From Vreelandella alkaliphila (lineage in GTDB: Bacteria; Pseudomonadota; Gammaproteobacteria; Pseudomonadales; Halomonadaceae), in NCBI RefSeq assembly GCF_016107625.1, contig NZ_JABASV010000004.1, forward strand, positions 62,001-126,000: 64,000 nt of DNA. Direction: 5' to 3'. A program made the position numbers and the translations under genes. How positions within the stretch are numbered: position 1 is the first letter of the stretch; the number at the start of each line of letters is the position of its first letter. Below, piece after piece: positions 11,099 to 23,041 of this stretch. The notes under the pieces were generated by a model. The model did no database searches. It saw only the letters and a list, made by a program, of their open reading frames with translations, and had not been told where the DNA came from.

Positions 11099-12763
11099 GT
11101 GGAAAATGTTGAACGCGATGTCATGGACTTCGATGTAGTCATTGTCGGAGCTGGCCCCTCTGGCCTAGCTTCCGCTTGCCGCCTAATGCAACAGGCAAAT
11201 CAAGCAGAACAAGAATTGACGGTTTGTGTAGTAGAAAAAGGCTCCGAAGTCGGCGCCCATATTCTTTCTGGTGCTGTCTTTGAGCCCCGCGCACTGGCAG
11301 AACTATTTCCTGATTGGGAAGAGCGCGGCGCACCGCTTAACACACCTGCCGTTCGTGACGATGTTTATCTATTAAAAGATGCTCAAAAAGCGCAAAAAAT
11401 TCCTAATGCGCTAGTGCCAAAAAGCATGCATAACACTGGCGGCGATCTTACCCGCTATGTGATTAGCGCAGGCAACCTATGCCGCTGGCTGGCCGAGCAA
11501 GCCGAGACTCTTGGGGTGGAAATTTTCCCTGGCTTTGCTGCTCAGGACGTAATTATCGAAGATGGTGCAGTACGCGGCATCCTCATTGGCGACATGGGTG
11601 TTAGCGCAGATGGCACTCCCAAAGATGGCCATATGCCAGGCATGGAACTGCGCGCGAAATACACGCTATTTGCCGAAGGTGCCCGCGGCCACTTGGGTAA
11701 ACGGTTAATCAAAGAGTTCTCACTAGATGCTGGTCGTGACCCGCAGCACTATGGGATTGGCTTGAAAGAACTGTGGGATGTTCCCGCCGACAAACATGAA
11801 CCCGGACTTGTGCTTCACGGCTCGGGCTGGCCGCTTGAAAAAGACACTCACGGCGGCTGGTTCCTTTACCACGCAGAAAATCAGCAGGTCGTCGTTGGCC
11901 TCATTATGGATCTTGGTTATAAAAACCCCTGGCTGTCACCTTTTGATGAATTCCAGCGCATGAAGCATCACCCGGTGCTTAGCCAATATTTAGAAGGCGG
12001 CAAACGGGTTGCTTATGGTGCGCGCGCCATTACCAAAGGCGGCTTTAACTGCCTACCGAAAATGACGTTCCCGGGTGGTCTATTGATTGGCTGCGATGCG
12101 GGCACGCTGAACTTTGCCAAAATCAAAGGCCTGCACACAGCGATGAAATCCGGCATGGTCGCTGCAGAAAGCGTCTTTGAAGCCATTAAGGGGGGTGATG
12201 AAGGTGCTCAGGAGCTAAGTAGCTTCACTGAGAAATGGCAAGCCAGCTGGGCCTATGAAGAGCTAAAAGAGAGCGCAAGCTTTGGCCCTGCTATCCATAA
12301 ATATGGCACGGTAGGCGGCGGTGCTTACAACTTCGCCAATCAACTACTGGGCAATAAGCTACCCAACGTTCACGACACCACCACCGACCACGGCGCGCTA
12401 AAACCTGCAGCCGAGTTTGAAAAAATCACTTATCCGAAGCCCGATGGCAAATTGTCGTTTGATAAATCGACTTCCGTCTTTTTGTCCAACACCAACCACG
12501 AAGAAGACCAGCCCTGCCATCTGCGCCTAGCAGATCCAGAGCTGCCGATTCGCGACAACCTGCCAACCTATGCAGAACCGGCCCAACGCTACTGCCCTGC
12601 GGGGGTTTATGAAGTGGTAGAAGATGATCAAGGCAAGCCACGCTTCCAGATCAACTTCCAGAACTGCGTGCACTGCAAAACCTGCGATATTAAAGACCCT
12701 GCCCAAAATATTACCTGGGTAGCACCAGAAGGCGGCGGCGGGCCTAACTATCCCAATATGTAA
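11099..12763 (+). CDS. etfD: Electron transfer flavoprotein-ubiquinone oxidoreductase
   Basis: Membrane-associated FAD and 4Fe-4S enzyme that oxidises reduced ETF and reduces ubiquinone. The N-terminal FAD site is FDVVIVGAGPSGLASACRL. The C-terminal cluster has YCPAGVYEV and NCVHCKTCDIKDPAQNITWV, supplying the four cysteines, and the protein ends GGGGPNYPNM as in the family. The frame is open from an ATG at 11069, but the GTG at 11099 follows AAGGAG by 7 bases, so I prefer it (554 residues). Divergent from its electron donor genes etfBA. Confidence 0.95.
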   Translation: MENVERDVMDFDVVIVGAGPSGLASACRLMQQANQAEQELTVCVVEKGSEVGAHILSGAVFEPRALAELFPDWEERGAPLNTPAVRDDVYLLKDAQKAQKIPNALVPKSMHNTGGDLTRYVISAGNLCRWLAEQAETLGVEIFPGFAAQDVIIEDGAVRGILIGDMGVSADGTPKDGHMPGMELRAKYTLFAEGARGHLGKRLIKEFSLDAGRDPQHYGIGLKELWDVPADKHEPGLVLHGSGWPLEKDTHGGWFLYHAENQQVVVGLIMDLGYKNPWLSPFDEFQRMKHHPVLSQYLEGGKRVAYGARAITKGGFNCLPKMTFPGGLLIGCDAGTLNFAKIKGLHTAMKSGMVAAESVFEAIKGGDEGAQELSSFTEKWQASWAYEELKESASFGPAIHKYGTVGGGAYNFANQLLGNKLPNVHDTTTDHGALKPAAEFEKITYPKPDGKLSFDKSTSVFLSNTNHEEDQPCHLRLADPELPIRDNLPTYAEPAQRYCPAGVYEVVEDDQGKPRFQINFQNCVHCKTCDIKDPAQNITWVAPEGGGGPNYPNM

Positions 12764-12813
12764 CCATCCGACTATGTAATCCGCATCACTAGAGTGCCAT
12801 ACGGCGCGGCCAG

Positions 12814-15021
12814 TTACGCTGGCTGCGCCGGTGGCTCTAAGCACTCAATCGGCGCACGTCGAGCAATGAGACGACGCCGACCCGCCTGTGCGAAGCGCAC
12901 ATCGATAACAGGATCGGAGGGGTTACCTTCTACCGAGGCCACCTCACCTTCTCCAAACACGGCATGCATCAAGCGTTGTCCTGGGTAAAAGTGTGCATCA
13001 GCCTGGTAACTTGTCGCCACCTCATTGGCCTGCGGCGCCGCCAGCTCAATATCTGTTCGTCCTAACCGCTCAAGATAGCGCTTCACCAAGCTCGGCGATG
13101 TTACCTGCACAGCCGTTACGGGTGTATCTTGGCGCGACAGACATGACGCCACCCGCAAACTATCCTGCCAAGCGCTTTCCGCAATAAAGCGACTAGGCCG
13201 ATGAACACCACCATCATGCAACACCAGCAGCTGCTCTTGAGCCCGCGTAATCGCTACGTAAAACAGTCGTCGCTCTTCTTCTAACCTCTCATCATTGAGC
13301 GGATTGTCTCGACTGTAGTGCGGAAAGTCCTCTTCGTTCACTCCAACAACGGCGACCAACGGCCACTCCAGACCTTTCGCTCCGTGAACCGTGCTAATCA
13401 GAACACCGCCAGCTTGGTTCTCTACTGGACGTTCGAGCAGTTCGATAAACGCATCTGGATCTTTCACGCTATCGGCTTGCTCGATAAGCACATCCAATAG
13501 ACGAACGTCCTCTTCGCCCTTATCGCGTCTTGCCGCTGCTCGCTTTAAGGTTTTTTCCGCTTCGATCGTTTCCACCACATGACTCAGCAGCTTTGCAGGC
13601 GGCCAACCACTTAATTTGGGCAGCTCACATAGCAGCGCCCAGCGTTTTTTGAGCGTGCGGCGCTGCAGCGGCTTTAGAGAGGTTAGTACCGGCTCGTGGC
13701 GTTCAGGCCAGCGCTGGGTGCTGGCCAGCTGATAAGCGAGCTGCTGAAGCCGCTCACGGGCAACAAAAGGCGTTGGCTGAGAGAGCAAAAGCAAGAGTTG
13801 CTCTGGGTCGTGCAGCAGCTCTGGCTGGCGAGACAGTTTCAAATAGCCAGCCAATGCCTGCACGAGAGGGAGTCGGAAAACGAAACGGTCTTCTCGTTGA
13901 AGACGAAATGGAATACCCGCCTGCAGTAACGCCAACTGAAATGGCACCGAAAGCGCCCAACTACGCACCAGCAGACTAACATCGCTCAACGCGCGCCCCT
14001 GCGCTTGCCAATCGACTAAGGCATCAAGCAGCAGTCGGCTGCCCTGACCAACAGATATATGGGTCTCAGGATTATTAGCATCCGCTAAACAGAGCTGGTC
14101 TGGTCGGCGCTGATTAGCCATGATGGCATGGTTTGCGGTTAGCGCCAGCGCGTGGCCATGACGAAACGTGATAGAGAGCGGGTAGTCTGTGGCGCTGCCA
14201 AACGTGGCGGTAAAGTTTTCCAGCATGGTGTCAGGGCGTGCGCCCCGCCATTCGTAGATGCACTGATTCGCATCACCTACCGCCATCACATTGGCGCTGG
14301 AGCCCGCCAACACCGCCAGCAACCGCTGCTGGGCAGTATTAATATCCTGGTATTCATCAATGATCACATGATCAAGAAAACCTTCCACACGACTGCGCAA
14401 GGTCTGTTCAGCTTCTAACACTTGCAGGGGCCGGTAGAGCAAGTCAGCGTAGGTCATGACGCCTTCAACGTGCAACAACCGTTCAGCTTCATCAAATGCT
14501 CTGGGAAAGTAGTCAGTATCCGGCTCGTAATTAAGACGCTTGTAAAGTACATCAGCGGATAGCATTTCTGCTTTTACCAGCCCACAGAAGTGAGCAAGCG
14601 CTTCTAATCGGTCGCCTTCGATAGCCGCATCGCGACGCTCAACGGCATCGTGAAGCACATTCAAGCTCGCCTGACGCAAAAGGCGCTCTAGCTGCCAATC
14701 AGCAGACAGCAGGCGTCTCGGCGCAAGCGCTCCCCAGCGACACAGACTCTGCGTCAACCGATAACCAAGGGAGTGAAAGGTACGCACATCTGGCAATGGC
14801 TGCCCTTGAGGCGCCATGTTAATCAGGCGACGTTGAAAATCGTCTCGAGCTGAGCGGTTAAACATCAGCACCAGCATACGCTTCGGCGACACACCAGACG
14901 CCAACAGGTGGAGCACCCTTGCCGCCATGGTAGTGGTCTTACCCGCCCCCGCGACAGCCGCTACGCGGGCATGCCCCTCGCGATGATGGACAACGGCTTG
15001 CTGTTCAGCGGTTAACTTCAC
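12814..15021 (-). CDS. UvrD/Rep-family superfamily I DNA helicase
   Basis: A 735-residue SF1A helicase. Motifs in order: Q motif LTAEQQAVV at the N-terminus, Walker A AGAGKTTT, motif II IIDEYQDINTAQQ, motif III GDANQCIYEWRGA, motif V STVHGAKGLEW and motif VI YVAITRAQEQL. The C-terminal tail (PGQRLMHAVFGEGEVASVEG) resembles the PcrA/UvrD tail that contacts RNA polymerase or partners. It is not the canonical uvrD by sequence length and style, so its precise repair role is unknown. It overlaps the DUF1285 gene as ATGA and is convergent with etfD. Confidence 0.9.
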   Translation of the reverse strand: MKLTAEQQAVVHHREGHARVAAVAGAGKTTTMAARVLHLLASGVSPKRMLVLMFNRSARDDFQRRLINMAPQGQPLPDVRTFHSLGYRLTQSLCRWGALAPRRLLSADWQLERLLRQASLNVLHDAVERRDAAIEGDRLEALAHFCGLVKAEMLSADVLYKRLNYEPDTDYFPRAFDEAERLLHVEGVMTYADLLYRPLQVLEAEQTLRSRVEGFLDHVIIDEYQDINTAQQRLLAVLAGSSANVMAVGDANQCIYEWRGARPDTMLENFTATFGSATDYPLSITFRHGHALALTANHAIMANQRRPDQLCLADANNPETHISVGQGSRLLLDALVDWQAQGRALSDVSLLVRSWALSVPFQLALLQAGIPFRLQREDRFVFRLPLVQALAGYLKLSRQPELLHDPEQLLLLLSQPTPFVARERLQQLAYQLASTQRWPERHEPVLTSLKPLQRRTLKKRWALLCELPKLSGWPPAKLLSHVVETIEAEKTLKRAAARRDKGEEDVRLLDVLIEQADSVKDPDAFIELLERPVENQAGGVLISTVHGAKGLEWPLVAVVGVNEEDFPHYSRDNPLNDERLEEERRLFYVAITRAQEQLLVLHDGGVHRPSRFIAESAWQDSLRVASCLSRQDTPVTAVQVTSPSLVKRYLERLGRTDIELAAPQANEVATSYQADAHFYPGQRLMHAVFGEGEVASVEGNPSDPVIDVRFAQAGRRRLIARRAPIECLEPPAQPA

Positions 15022-15584
15022 GTCACCTCGCCTGGCATCGCATCATTGGCATTAAACTGACCTAAGACATACCAAGATCCTGCGCTGTAGAGTCGGCATT
15101 GGCATTCGCCGTCGTCTGCTTCGCTCAGCGTGGCCTGCTCGACCAATCGATAATACACATTGCGATGCAAGCGAGCCGCTAGCCCAAAGCGCACGGCACA
15201 CTCAGGAGCAAGGACACCCTCAGGCGTTTTGGAGAGACGAAGCGGGTGCTCTGCATCCACACGAACAACGTCATCGAACTGGGTCGTCAGCCACCAGGCA
15301 TCATCGTGAAAATCTGCTTCTACCGCCACGAACGGGCAGTCAACCACGGTGACACGCCAACGTTCAACAGGCGTTACCAGGCAATAGCCATCGGCATCGC
15401 GTCGTAATAGGCTCGCTAACAACCGTGGTATGGCAAGGCGCTCAAACGGCTTTCCTTCATGCAGCCACGTGCCATCAGCCTGAATAACGATATCAATATC
15501 GCCACTAAGTGCTGGCTGCCACTGATCAACGGGGGGAATCGTCGCCGAACCGTTAAATTGCTGCATAAGCCGATCAATATTCAT
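15018..15584 (-). CDS. DUF1285 domain protein
   Basis: A 188-residue cytoplasmic protein of the DUF1285 family. Features recognised are the opening GDIDIVIQADGTWLHEGKPF, then RLLASLLRRDADGYCLVTPV and VAVEADFHDDAWWLTTQFDD. No signal peptide or membrane helix. No biochemical function is known to me. Its stop overlaps the helicase start, so the two are co-expressed. The order with tatD, pilZ and holB resembles Pseudomonas. Confidence 0.85.
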   Translation of the reverse strand: MNIDRLMQQFNGSATIPPVDQWQPALSGDIDIVIQADGTWLHEGKPFERLAIPRLLASLLRRDADGYCLVTPVERWRVTVVDCPFVAVEADFHDDAWWLTTQFDDVVRVDAEHPLRLSKTPEGVLAPECAVRFGLAARLHRNVYYRLVEQATLSEADDGECQCRLYSAGSWYVLGQFNANDAMPGEVT

Positions 15585-15615
15585 CGCTTACCTCCCAGGC
15601 TGTGCTTACAGCCAC

Positions 15616-16449
15616 TTATACCACTAAACCGGACTGCGCCAACGCTTCCTTTACGTTATCAGGTGCATCGGGTACGGCAGCGCGGAACAGATGATAAAAA
15701 TTGGCGGTGGTTTGCATCGCCACTTCATCAACGCTGATCCCTCGTTCTTTAGCGATACACTCTGCCACCTCAACCACCCAAGCAGGTTCGTTGGGTTTTC
15801 CACGATAAGGAACAGGCGCCAAATAAGGGCTATCGGTTTCAATCAGCAGCCGATCAAGCGGCAGTTTTCTGGCCAGCTCTCTAAGCGACGCAGCATTACG
15901 GAAGGTAATAATACCCGATAGCGAGATATAGAACCCAAGCCGCACAGCTTCACGCGCCATGTCTAAATCTTCAGTAAAGCAGTGTAATACGCCGCCTACC
16001 TCCGGATTAGTGTGCTCACGTAGCAACGCTAACGTGTCTTCTTTCGCTTCACGGGTATGAATAATTACCGGCAGCTCTAGCTCATTGGCCGCAATTAAAT
16101 GGCGCTTAAACCGCTCGCTCTGAACCTCTACAGGCACGCTGTCCTGATAGTGATAATCCAACCCTGTTTCACCGATGGCGACGGCACCGTACTGTTCAGC
16201 AGCATCAACAATATCGCTAACGCTTGGCTCTTTCGGAGCCTGATGAAGTGGATGCAGTCCCGCCGAAATAACCACGTCGTGGTGCTCACGAGCGATTGCC
16301 GCCAACCCCGGCATCTCCTCAAGCGTCACCGCAACAGCCAAGAACTGGTTCACATTAGCAGCACGAGCAGCCGCCAGCGTTGCGGCAATATCGCCGTCGT
16401 GGGTTAGCTCAGATAAACGGTCTAAATGGCAGTGGGAATCAACAAACAT
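15616..16449 (-). CDS. TatD family metal-dependent hydrolase
   Basis: A TIM-barrel metallohydrolase of 277 residues in the YcfH/TatD family. Metal site residues are in VDSHCHLDRL at the start, IGETGLDYHY (about 93-102), VIIHTREA, VLHCFTE, and ETDSPYLAP near residue 205. YcfH/TatD members act as 3'-5' DNA exonucleases or D-aminoacyl-tRNA deacylases; which applies here cannot be told. It follows pilZ and holB, the same order as in E. coli (holB-ycfH) and Pseudomonas. Confidence 0.92.
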   Translation of the reverse strand: MFVDSHCHLDRLSELTHDGDIAATLAAARAANVNQFLAVAVTLEEMPGLAAIAREHHDVVISAGLHPLHQAPKEPSVSDIVDAAEQYGAVAIGETGLDYHYQDSVPVEVQSERFKRHLIAANELELPVIIHTREAKEDTLALLREHTNPEVGGVLHCFTEDLDMAREAVRLGFYISLSGIITFRNAASLRELARKLPLDRLLIETDSPYLAPVPYRGKPNEPAWVVEVAECIAKERGISVDEVAMQTTANFYHLFRAAVPDAPDNVKEALAQSGLVV

Positions 16450-16525
16450 GCAGCTCTCTTAAATTCTCGTAAACAGGTGAAGGGCAGGCTTTGTTCAGTG
16501 TTATTGCGGTGCTAACTCGCGGCTA

Positions 16526-16861
16526 TCAAAGCGTAAAGGACGGAGGTGCTTTATCTAATTGGCCAGCCAACAACGTTTCAATGCGATCACGTACTGAGTA
16601 GTCCTGCTGGCTGAAATGTACCCCAATACCTGGCATTCGCTGTCCACTCACGCCCTCAGGAGAAACCCAAACAACATGGCCGGAGATAGAAAGACGTTCA
16701 CTCTCTCCTGGCAGGGTCAGCAATAGATAGACCTGCTGCCCAAGTCGATAAAGCGCTTTAGTCGGGACAAAAATACCGCCTCTATCTAGAAAAGGCATAT
16801 ACGCGGAAAGTAACGTCGGTATATCCGGCATTGTCAAAGAAAGTGCTTTTTGAACCGTCAT
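16526..16861 (-). CDS. pilZ: PilZ domain protein
   Basis: A 111-residue single-domain PilZ protein. The frame is open to 16936, but AAGGAGG before the ATG at 16861 sets the start (MTVQKALSLT). Visible motifs are MPFLDRGGIFVPT, LGQQVYLLLTLPGE and VSPEGVSGQRMPGIGVHF. The canonical c-di-GMP motif RxxxR near the N-terminus is not evident, as in Pseudomonas PilZ itself, which does not bind c-di-GMP. By synteny (tmk-holB-pilZ-tatD) it is the type IV pilus assembly PilZ. Pilus genes are not in this window. Confidence 0.85.
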   Translation of the reverse strand: MTVQKALSLTMPDIPTLLSAYMPFLDRGGIFVPTKALYRLGQQVYLLLTLPGESERLSISGHVVWVSPEGVSGQRMPGIGVHFSQQDYSVRDRIETLLAGQLDKAPPSFTL

Positions 16862-16899
16862 AACAGCCTCCTTGGCAACAACCCTATTTAGCAACAGCC

Positions 16900-18536
<1,637 letters not shown>

Positions 18537-18590
18537 TTACTCAGTAAATTCGAAAAAAACACATCGCAGTTAAACAATGACTCAACCTAA

Positions 18591-19598
18591 TTAGCGATTA
18601 CGAATATAGCGATTAACCGCATTATTGTGCTCACGTAACGTACGTGAAAAATGGTGGGTACCATCACCGCGCGAGACGAAGTAAAGCGTTTCTCCGGGCA
18701 GCGGACTCACAGCCGCCTCAAGGGAGGCACGCCCGGGTAAGGCAATCGGCGTTGGTGGCATACCGTCAATCACATAAGTGTTATAGGGAGTCGCCTCACG
18801 TAAATCCGCACGCGTAATTCTGCCTTCATAGCGCTCGCCCATGCCATAAATGACGGTGGGATCTGTCTGCAAGCGCATCCCCTTCTCCATACGACGTTTA
18901 AAGACGCCTGCAATCTCCCGACGCTCTTCCGGCGCACCTGTTTCACGCTCAATGAGCGATGCCATAATGAGCGCTTCGTAAGGTGTGTCGATGGTCAGGT
19001 CATCATCACGCCCGTCCCAGACTTCTGCTAGAATCTGCTCCATGCGGGAAAGCGCCTGACGTAGAATATCAACGTCACTCATACCCAGGTGGTAGCGGTA
19101 GGTATCAGGGAAAAACCAGCCTTCAGGAAAAGTCCCCTCTCGATCCAGCAACGACATAATTTCGTCGTCACTTAACTCTGCCGTCCGATTCTCAAGTTTT
19201 GGCGCACTGTCCAACAGCTCGCGCATCTGGCGGAACGTCCAGCCTTCGGGAATCGTTAACGGATAAGTGACAACGTTATTGCTCCCCAATAGAGCAATCA
19301 GTTCAAGACCGCTCATGCCTGGGGTTAGCTGATACTCCCCCACCCGTAAGCGTGGTACACGCTCAGGTTCAACACGCGCCAATAATTGAAATGCCCAAGC
19401 ATCTTCAATAAAACCCTGGCTTTCCAGCTCTCGAACGACCTGATTGAACCCAGCACCCGCAGGAACCTGGTAAAGCGCGGGCTCCTCAAGTGTGACAGGT
19501 GCCGATAAGCGCTGCTGCCAGTAAGCATAGCCGCCCACAACGGCTGCGAATCCAACCACGACCACGACACCTACGGCAGCTAAAAACCGTTTCACCAT
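18591..19598 (-). CDS. mltG: Endolytic murein transglycosylase
   Basis: Cuts nascent glycan strands and helps set glycan length. 335 residues with a single N-terminal membrane anchor (about residues 8-27) and a periplasmic LysM-like then YceG domain. The catalytic Glu lies in SLIERETGAPEERREIAGVF; the conserved RLQTDPTVIYGMG, PYNTYVIDGMPPTPIALPGR and SLEAAVSP follow. It lies between pabC and tmk, as in E. coli and Pseudomonas. Confidence 0.95.
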   Translation of the reverse strand: MVKRFLAAVGVVVVVGFAAVVGGYAYWQQRLSAPVTLEEPALYQVPAGAGFNQVVRELESQGFIEDAWAFQLLARVEPERVPRLRVGEYQLTPGMSGLELIALLGSNNVVTYPLTIPEGWTFRQMRELLDSAPKLENRTAELSDDEIMSLLDREGTFPEGWFFPDTYRYHLGMSDVDILRQALSRMEQILAEVWDGRDDDLTIDTPYEALIMASLIERETGAPEERREIAGVFKRRMEKGMRLQTDPTVIYGMGERYEGRITRADLREATPYNTYVIDGMPPTPIALPGRASLEAAVSPLPGETLYFVSRGDGTHHFSRTLREHNNAVNRYIRNR

Positions 19599-19628
19599 GA
19601 CACCTCAATAATGTTGATAAAATTCTGC

Positions 19629-20435
19629 CTAACGGGATGTCGGCGAATAGCCAAGTAAGTCATGGCCTATTGCTTGCAGCCTATCTTGGCCTGTCAGCGA
19701 CCAGGACTGCAGAACTTCACCTGTTTCACTTAACAGCTTATTCACTGGCCACACACCTTGTACCGAGTTAGCTACCCAAAGACGCTCAACTTCATGGATA
19801 GCGTTCAGCGCAATAGGGGCTTCCTGTACCACGCCATGATCCAATAATGCCGCTCGCAGCGTACCCGCCACGCCGCACTGCGATAATGGCGGTGTGAAGA
19901 GCACTCCTGCTTGCTGCCAAAAGACATTCATACTGGTGGCTTCCACCAGCCAGCCATCAGCATCTCCAAGCAACCCCTCGGCGATGTCGGGATCACTCCA
20001 CTCCTGGCGCGCGAGTACATTTTCCAATCGATTAAGGTGTTTAATGCCTGCTAAAAGCGGCTGATGCCCCAAACGCAACTGACAAATCCGTACGTTAACT
20101 CCCTCATGCCAACGGTCAGCATTTACCACAAAAGGCGTTCTACGGCTAAGCAAGCGAGGTTGAGAGCTATCCGGCGTTGCATACCCTCTCCCACCGCTTC
20201 CTCGGGTTAGGATTAGTTTGAGTATTTCAAGCTCGGCGCGAGACGGAGATTGCCAGGTGGCGACCAGCTGCTCCATGGAGGGCAACGGAATATTCAAACG
20301 CTGACAGCCCAGCAGTAAGCGTGCGTAATGATAATCCCATAACACAGGGACACCAGCGCGCAGCAGCACTGTTTCAAATACTCCGTCACCATACGCAAGC
20401 CCTCGGTCGTCAAACGGCACCTGGGGCATTGGCAT
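19629..20435 (-). CDS. pabC: Aminodeoxychorismate lyase
   Basis: PLP enzyme that releases pyruvate from 4-amino-4-deoxychorismate to give p-aminobenzoate for folate. 268 residues, fold type IV. The N-terminal DRGLAYGDGVFET, the PLP lysine in GIKHLNRLENVLARQEW, and EATSMNVFW with LRAALLDHG are clear. Only 6 bp after fabF and followed by mltG, the same order as in E. coli. Confidence 0.93.
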   Translation of the reverse strand: MPMPQVPFDDRGLAYGDGVFETVLLRAGVPVLWDYHYARLLLGCQRLNIPLPSMEQLVATWQSPSRAELEILKLILTRGSGGRGYATPDSSQPRLLSRRTPFVVNADRWHEGVNVRICQLRLGHQPLLAGIKHLNRLENVLARQEWSDPDIAEGLLGDADGWLVEATSMNVFWQQAGVLFTPPLSQCGVAGTLRAALLDHGVVQEAPIALNAIHEVERLWVANSVQGVWPVNKLLSETGEVLQSWSLTGQDRLQAIGHDLLGYSPTSR

Positions 20436-20441
20436 TGCGTG

Positions 20442-21680
20442 TTATACCTTTTTAAACAGCAGTGAACCGTTGGTACCACCAAACCCAAACGAGTTTGAGA
20501 GCGCTATTTCAATGGGCATCTTCCGCGCGGTGTGCGGTACGTAATCAAGATTACAGCCTTCCTGTGGGTTATCCAGGTTAATGGTCGGCGGCGCAATCTG
20601 GTCTCGAATAGCCAGAATACTAAACACCGCTTCAACCGCTCCTGCAGCACCTAACAGGTGGCCAATCATTGATTTGGTAGAGCTCACGGCAACCTGCTGA
20701 GCTGCGCTACCAAGCACTTTTTCAATCGCCCGACTTTCTGCTAAGTCACCCGCTGCGGTAGACGTGCCATGCGCGTTAATATAATGCACATCCGCTGGAT
20801 CAATACGCGCATCTTTAATGGCATTGCTCATGGAAAGTGCAGCACCACGCCCATCTTCCGGCGGCGCCGTCATATGATAGGCATCATCACTCATACCAAA
20901 GCCTGCAAGCTCTGCGTAGATGTTGGCACCACGCGCTTTAGCGTGCTCGTACTCTTCCAAAACAAGCACACCCGCACCGTCTGACAGCACAAAGCCGTCA
21001 CGATCAGTATCCCACGGGCGACTCGCCGCCTGAGGGTCTTCATTGCGAGTAGAGAGCGCTCGCGCGGCCGAAAACCCGCCCAACCCTAATGGGGTAGTGG
21101 CCATTTCCGCACCGCCACAGATCATTACATCGGCATCGCCGTATGCAATCGTGCGAGCACTGTAGCCAATATTATGGGTACCCGTTGTACACGCTGTGGT
21201 AATCGCGATATTCGGGCCTTTGAAGCCGTGCTGAATCGCCATGTTGCCAGAAATCATATTAATGATTGAACCTGGCACAAAAAACGGCGAGACGCGGCGT
21301 GCGCCACCCTTATTCAGCGCATTATGGTTATGTTCAATCATCGGCAAACCACCAATGCCTGAACCAATAGCCACCCCAATGCGCTCAGCATTCTCTTCGG
21401 TACATTCAAGCCCCGAGTCCTGAACGGCCTGGGCTCCTGCCGCCATGCCGTACTGGATAAACAAATCCATCTTGCGTGCGTCTTTAGGGTTCAGATAGGG
21501 GCTAATATCGAAATTTTTAACCGATCCTCCAAAACGCGTGTTGAAGCCACTTGTATCAAAGTGCTCAATCGGCGCTATGCCACTTTTGCCGGCGACAATA
21601 TTTGCCCACGACTCATTAACACTGTTACCCACTGGGGTCACCAGGCCTAACCCAGTTACCACTACCCTTCTTCGCGCCAT
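20442..21680 (-). CDS. fabF: 3-oxoacyl-ACP synthase II
   Basis: Condensing enzyme of fatty acid elongation. From ATG 21680 ([18 protein letters not shown]) it has 412 residues; GGAGG lies 7 bases upstream, whereas the frame extends 10 codons further. The Cys-His-His triad is visible: [26 protein letters not shown] and [19 protein letters not shown]-terminal [14 protein letters not shown]. It follows acpP after a terminator-like hairpin, so it may be partly independent of acpP. Confidence 0.96.
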   Translation of the reverse strand: MARRRVVVTGLGLVTPVGNSVNESWANIVAGKSGIAPIEHFDTSGFNTRFGGSVKNFDISPYLNPKDARKMDLFIQYGMAAGAQAVQDSGLECTEENAERIGVAIGSGIGGLPMIEHNHNALNKGGARRVSPFFVPGSIINMISGNMAIQHGFKGPNIAITTACTTGTHNIGYSARTIAYGDADVMICGGAEMATTPLGLGGFSAARALSTRNEDPQAASRPWDTDRDGFVLSDGAGVLVLEEYEHAKARGANIYAELAGFGMSDDAYHMTAPPEDGRGAALSMSNAIKDARIDPADVHYINAHGTSTAAGDLAESRAIEKVLGSAAQQVAVSSTKSMIGHLLGAAGAVEAVFSILAIRDQIAPPTINLDNPQEGCNLDYVPHTARKMPIEIALSNSFGFGGTNGSLLFKKV

Positions 21681-21792
21681 TAGCTTTCCTCCAGGCATCC
21701 ATGGTGACACGACCCATCTGGGTCATTTGCTGCAGAAATTCGGTGACTAGTATAACGGAGATTGAACGTTATATTCATTGTGACAACAAAGC

Positions 21793-21823
21793 AAAAAAGC
21801 CGCCCCTACTCAGGACGGCTTTT
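21793..21823 (-). terminator. Terminator after acpP
   Basis: On the minus strand AAGCCGTCC / GGGCGGCTT with a short loop, then a T run. It lies about 50 bp after the acpP stop and before fabF. It probably gives the usual excess of acpP mRNA over fabF by partial termination. Confidence 0.75.
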
Positions 21824-21873
21824 CATACGGGTGGGTAAGCACCCCACCCTGGTTCACTGCTTCGACTCAACCC

Positions 21874-22107
21874 TTACTGATGGGCGTTTACGTAGTCGAT
21901 AGCTTCTTGAACCGTGGTGATTTTTTCAGCTTCTTCGTCAGGAATTTCAGTATCAAATTCCTCTTCAAGCGCCATCACCAGTTCAACGGTGTCAAGAGAA
22001 TCAGCACCCAGGTCTTCAGTAAAAGAAGAGCTATTCTGGATATCTTCTTCTTTAACGTTCAGGCGCTCTGCCACAACTTTCTTAACGCGCTCTTCAATAG
22101 TACTCAT
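21874..22107 (-). CDS. acpP: Acyl carrier protein
   Basis: Carrier of growing acyl chains, 77 residues, strongly acidic. The phosphopantetheine Ser37 sits in [18 protein letters not shown]. The start is ATG 22107 ([12 protein letters not shown]); the frame extends 20 codons further without family support. Placed between fabG and fabF, the canonical order. Confidence 0.97.
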   Translation of the reverse strand: MSTIEERVKKVVAERLNVKEEDIQNSSSFTEDLGADSLDTVELVMALEEEFDTEIPDEEAEKITTVQEAIDYVNAHQ

Positions 22108-22231
22108 CAACGTACTCCAGTCGTTCACATTAGCCGTTTTTGATAACCAGCCATTTGGAAACCGCAAGCCAAAAGCTGCGGGGTAGTTTATAGACGCCCT
22201 TAAGCTGACGCAACCGCCAAACCTAAGGCCA

Positions 22232-22975
22232 TCAACGCATATTCATGCCGCCGTTAACGTGTAGCGTTTCGCCAGTGATATAACCTGCAGCATCACTTGT
22301 CAAAAACCCAACGGCAGCGGCAATTTCCTCAGGCCCGCCTAAACGCGAAAGAGGAATTTGCTTAAGCAGCATTTCATGCTGCGCTTCAGGCAACGCTTCT
22401 GTCATATCCGTTGCAATAAACCCAGGCGCAACCGCATTAACCGTAATAGCACGGGAAGCGACTTCACGCGCTAAAGCACGACTAAAACCTTCCATTCCTG
22501 CTTTGGCGGCGGCGTAGTTAGTTTGGCCTAGGTTACCCATCGTTGCCACTACAGAACTTATCGACACGATACGCCCAAAGCGCGCCTTTGTCATACCACG
22601 CAGACATGCCTTACTAACGCGATAAACAGATTTGAGATTGGTATCCATCACGGAGTCCCACTCATCCTCTTTCATGCGCATTAACAAATTGTCACGGGTA
22701 ATACCGGCATTATTGACCAAAATCGTGGGCGCACCAAAACGTTCGCCAATTGTTTTGAGCACCTGATCAATACTCTGCTGATCAGTAACATTAAGGCACA
22801 TACCTGCACCTTCAATGCCATGCTCTTTTAGATCCGCATCAATTTTTTCAGCACCCGATTCGCTAGTGGCAGTTCCCACCACAATACGTCCTTGACGCCC
22901 AAGCTCATGGGCAATGGCTCGCCCAATACCTCGGCTAGCACCAGTAACTAGTGCAACTCTTCGTTCTTGAGTCAT
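22232..22975 (-). CDS. fabG: 3-oxoacyl-ACP reductase
   Basis: NADPH-dependent short-chain dehydrogenase of fatty acid synthesis, 247 residues. Cofactor motif [16 protein letters not shown] in [11 protein letters not shown], catalytic Ser in [11 protein letters not shown] and Tyr-x3-Lys in NYAAAKAGM. The C-terminus ([14 protein letters not shown]) is diagnostic of FabG. It is 66 bp after fabD. Confidence 0.96.
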   Translation of the reverse strand: MTQERRVALVTGASRGIGRAIAHELGRQGRIVVGTATSESGAEKIDADLKEHGIEGAGMCLNVTDQQSIDQVLKTIGERFGAPTILVNNAGITRDNLLMRMKEDEWDSVMDTNLKSVYRVSKACLRGMTKARFGRIVSISSVVATMGNLGQTNYAAAKAGMEGFSRALAREVASRAITVNAVAPGFIATDMTEALPEAQHEMLLKQIPLSRLGGPEEIAAAVGFLTSDAAGYITGETLHVNGGMNMR

Positions 22976-23041
22976 AACGTTCTTCCTTCAACCTAACTAA
23001 GCAAGGGTAGCGGAAAATAGTGACTTATCACGCACCATTTT

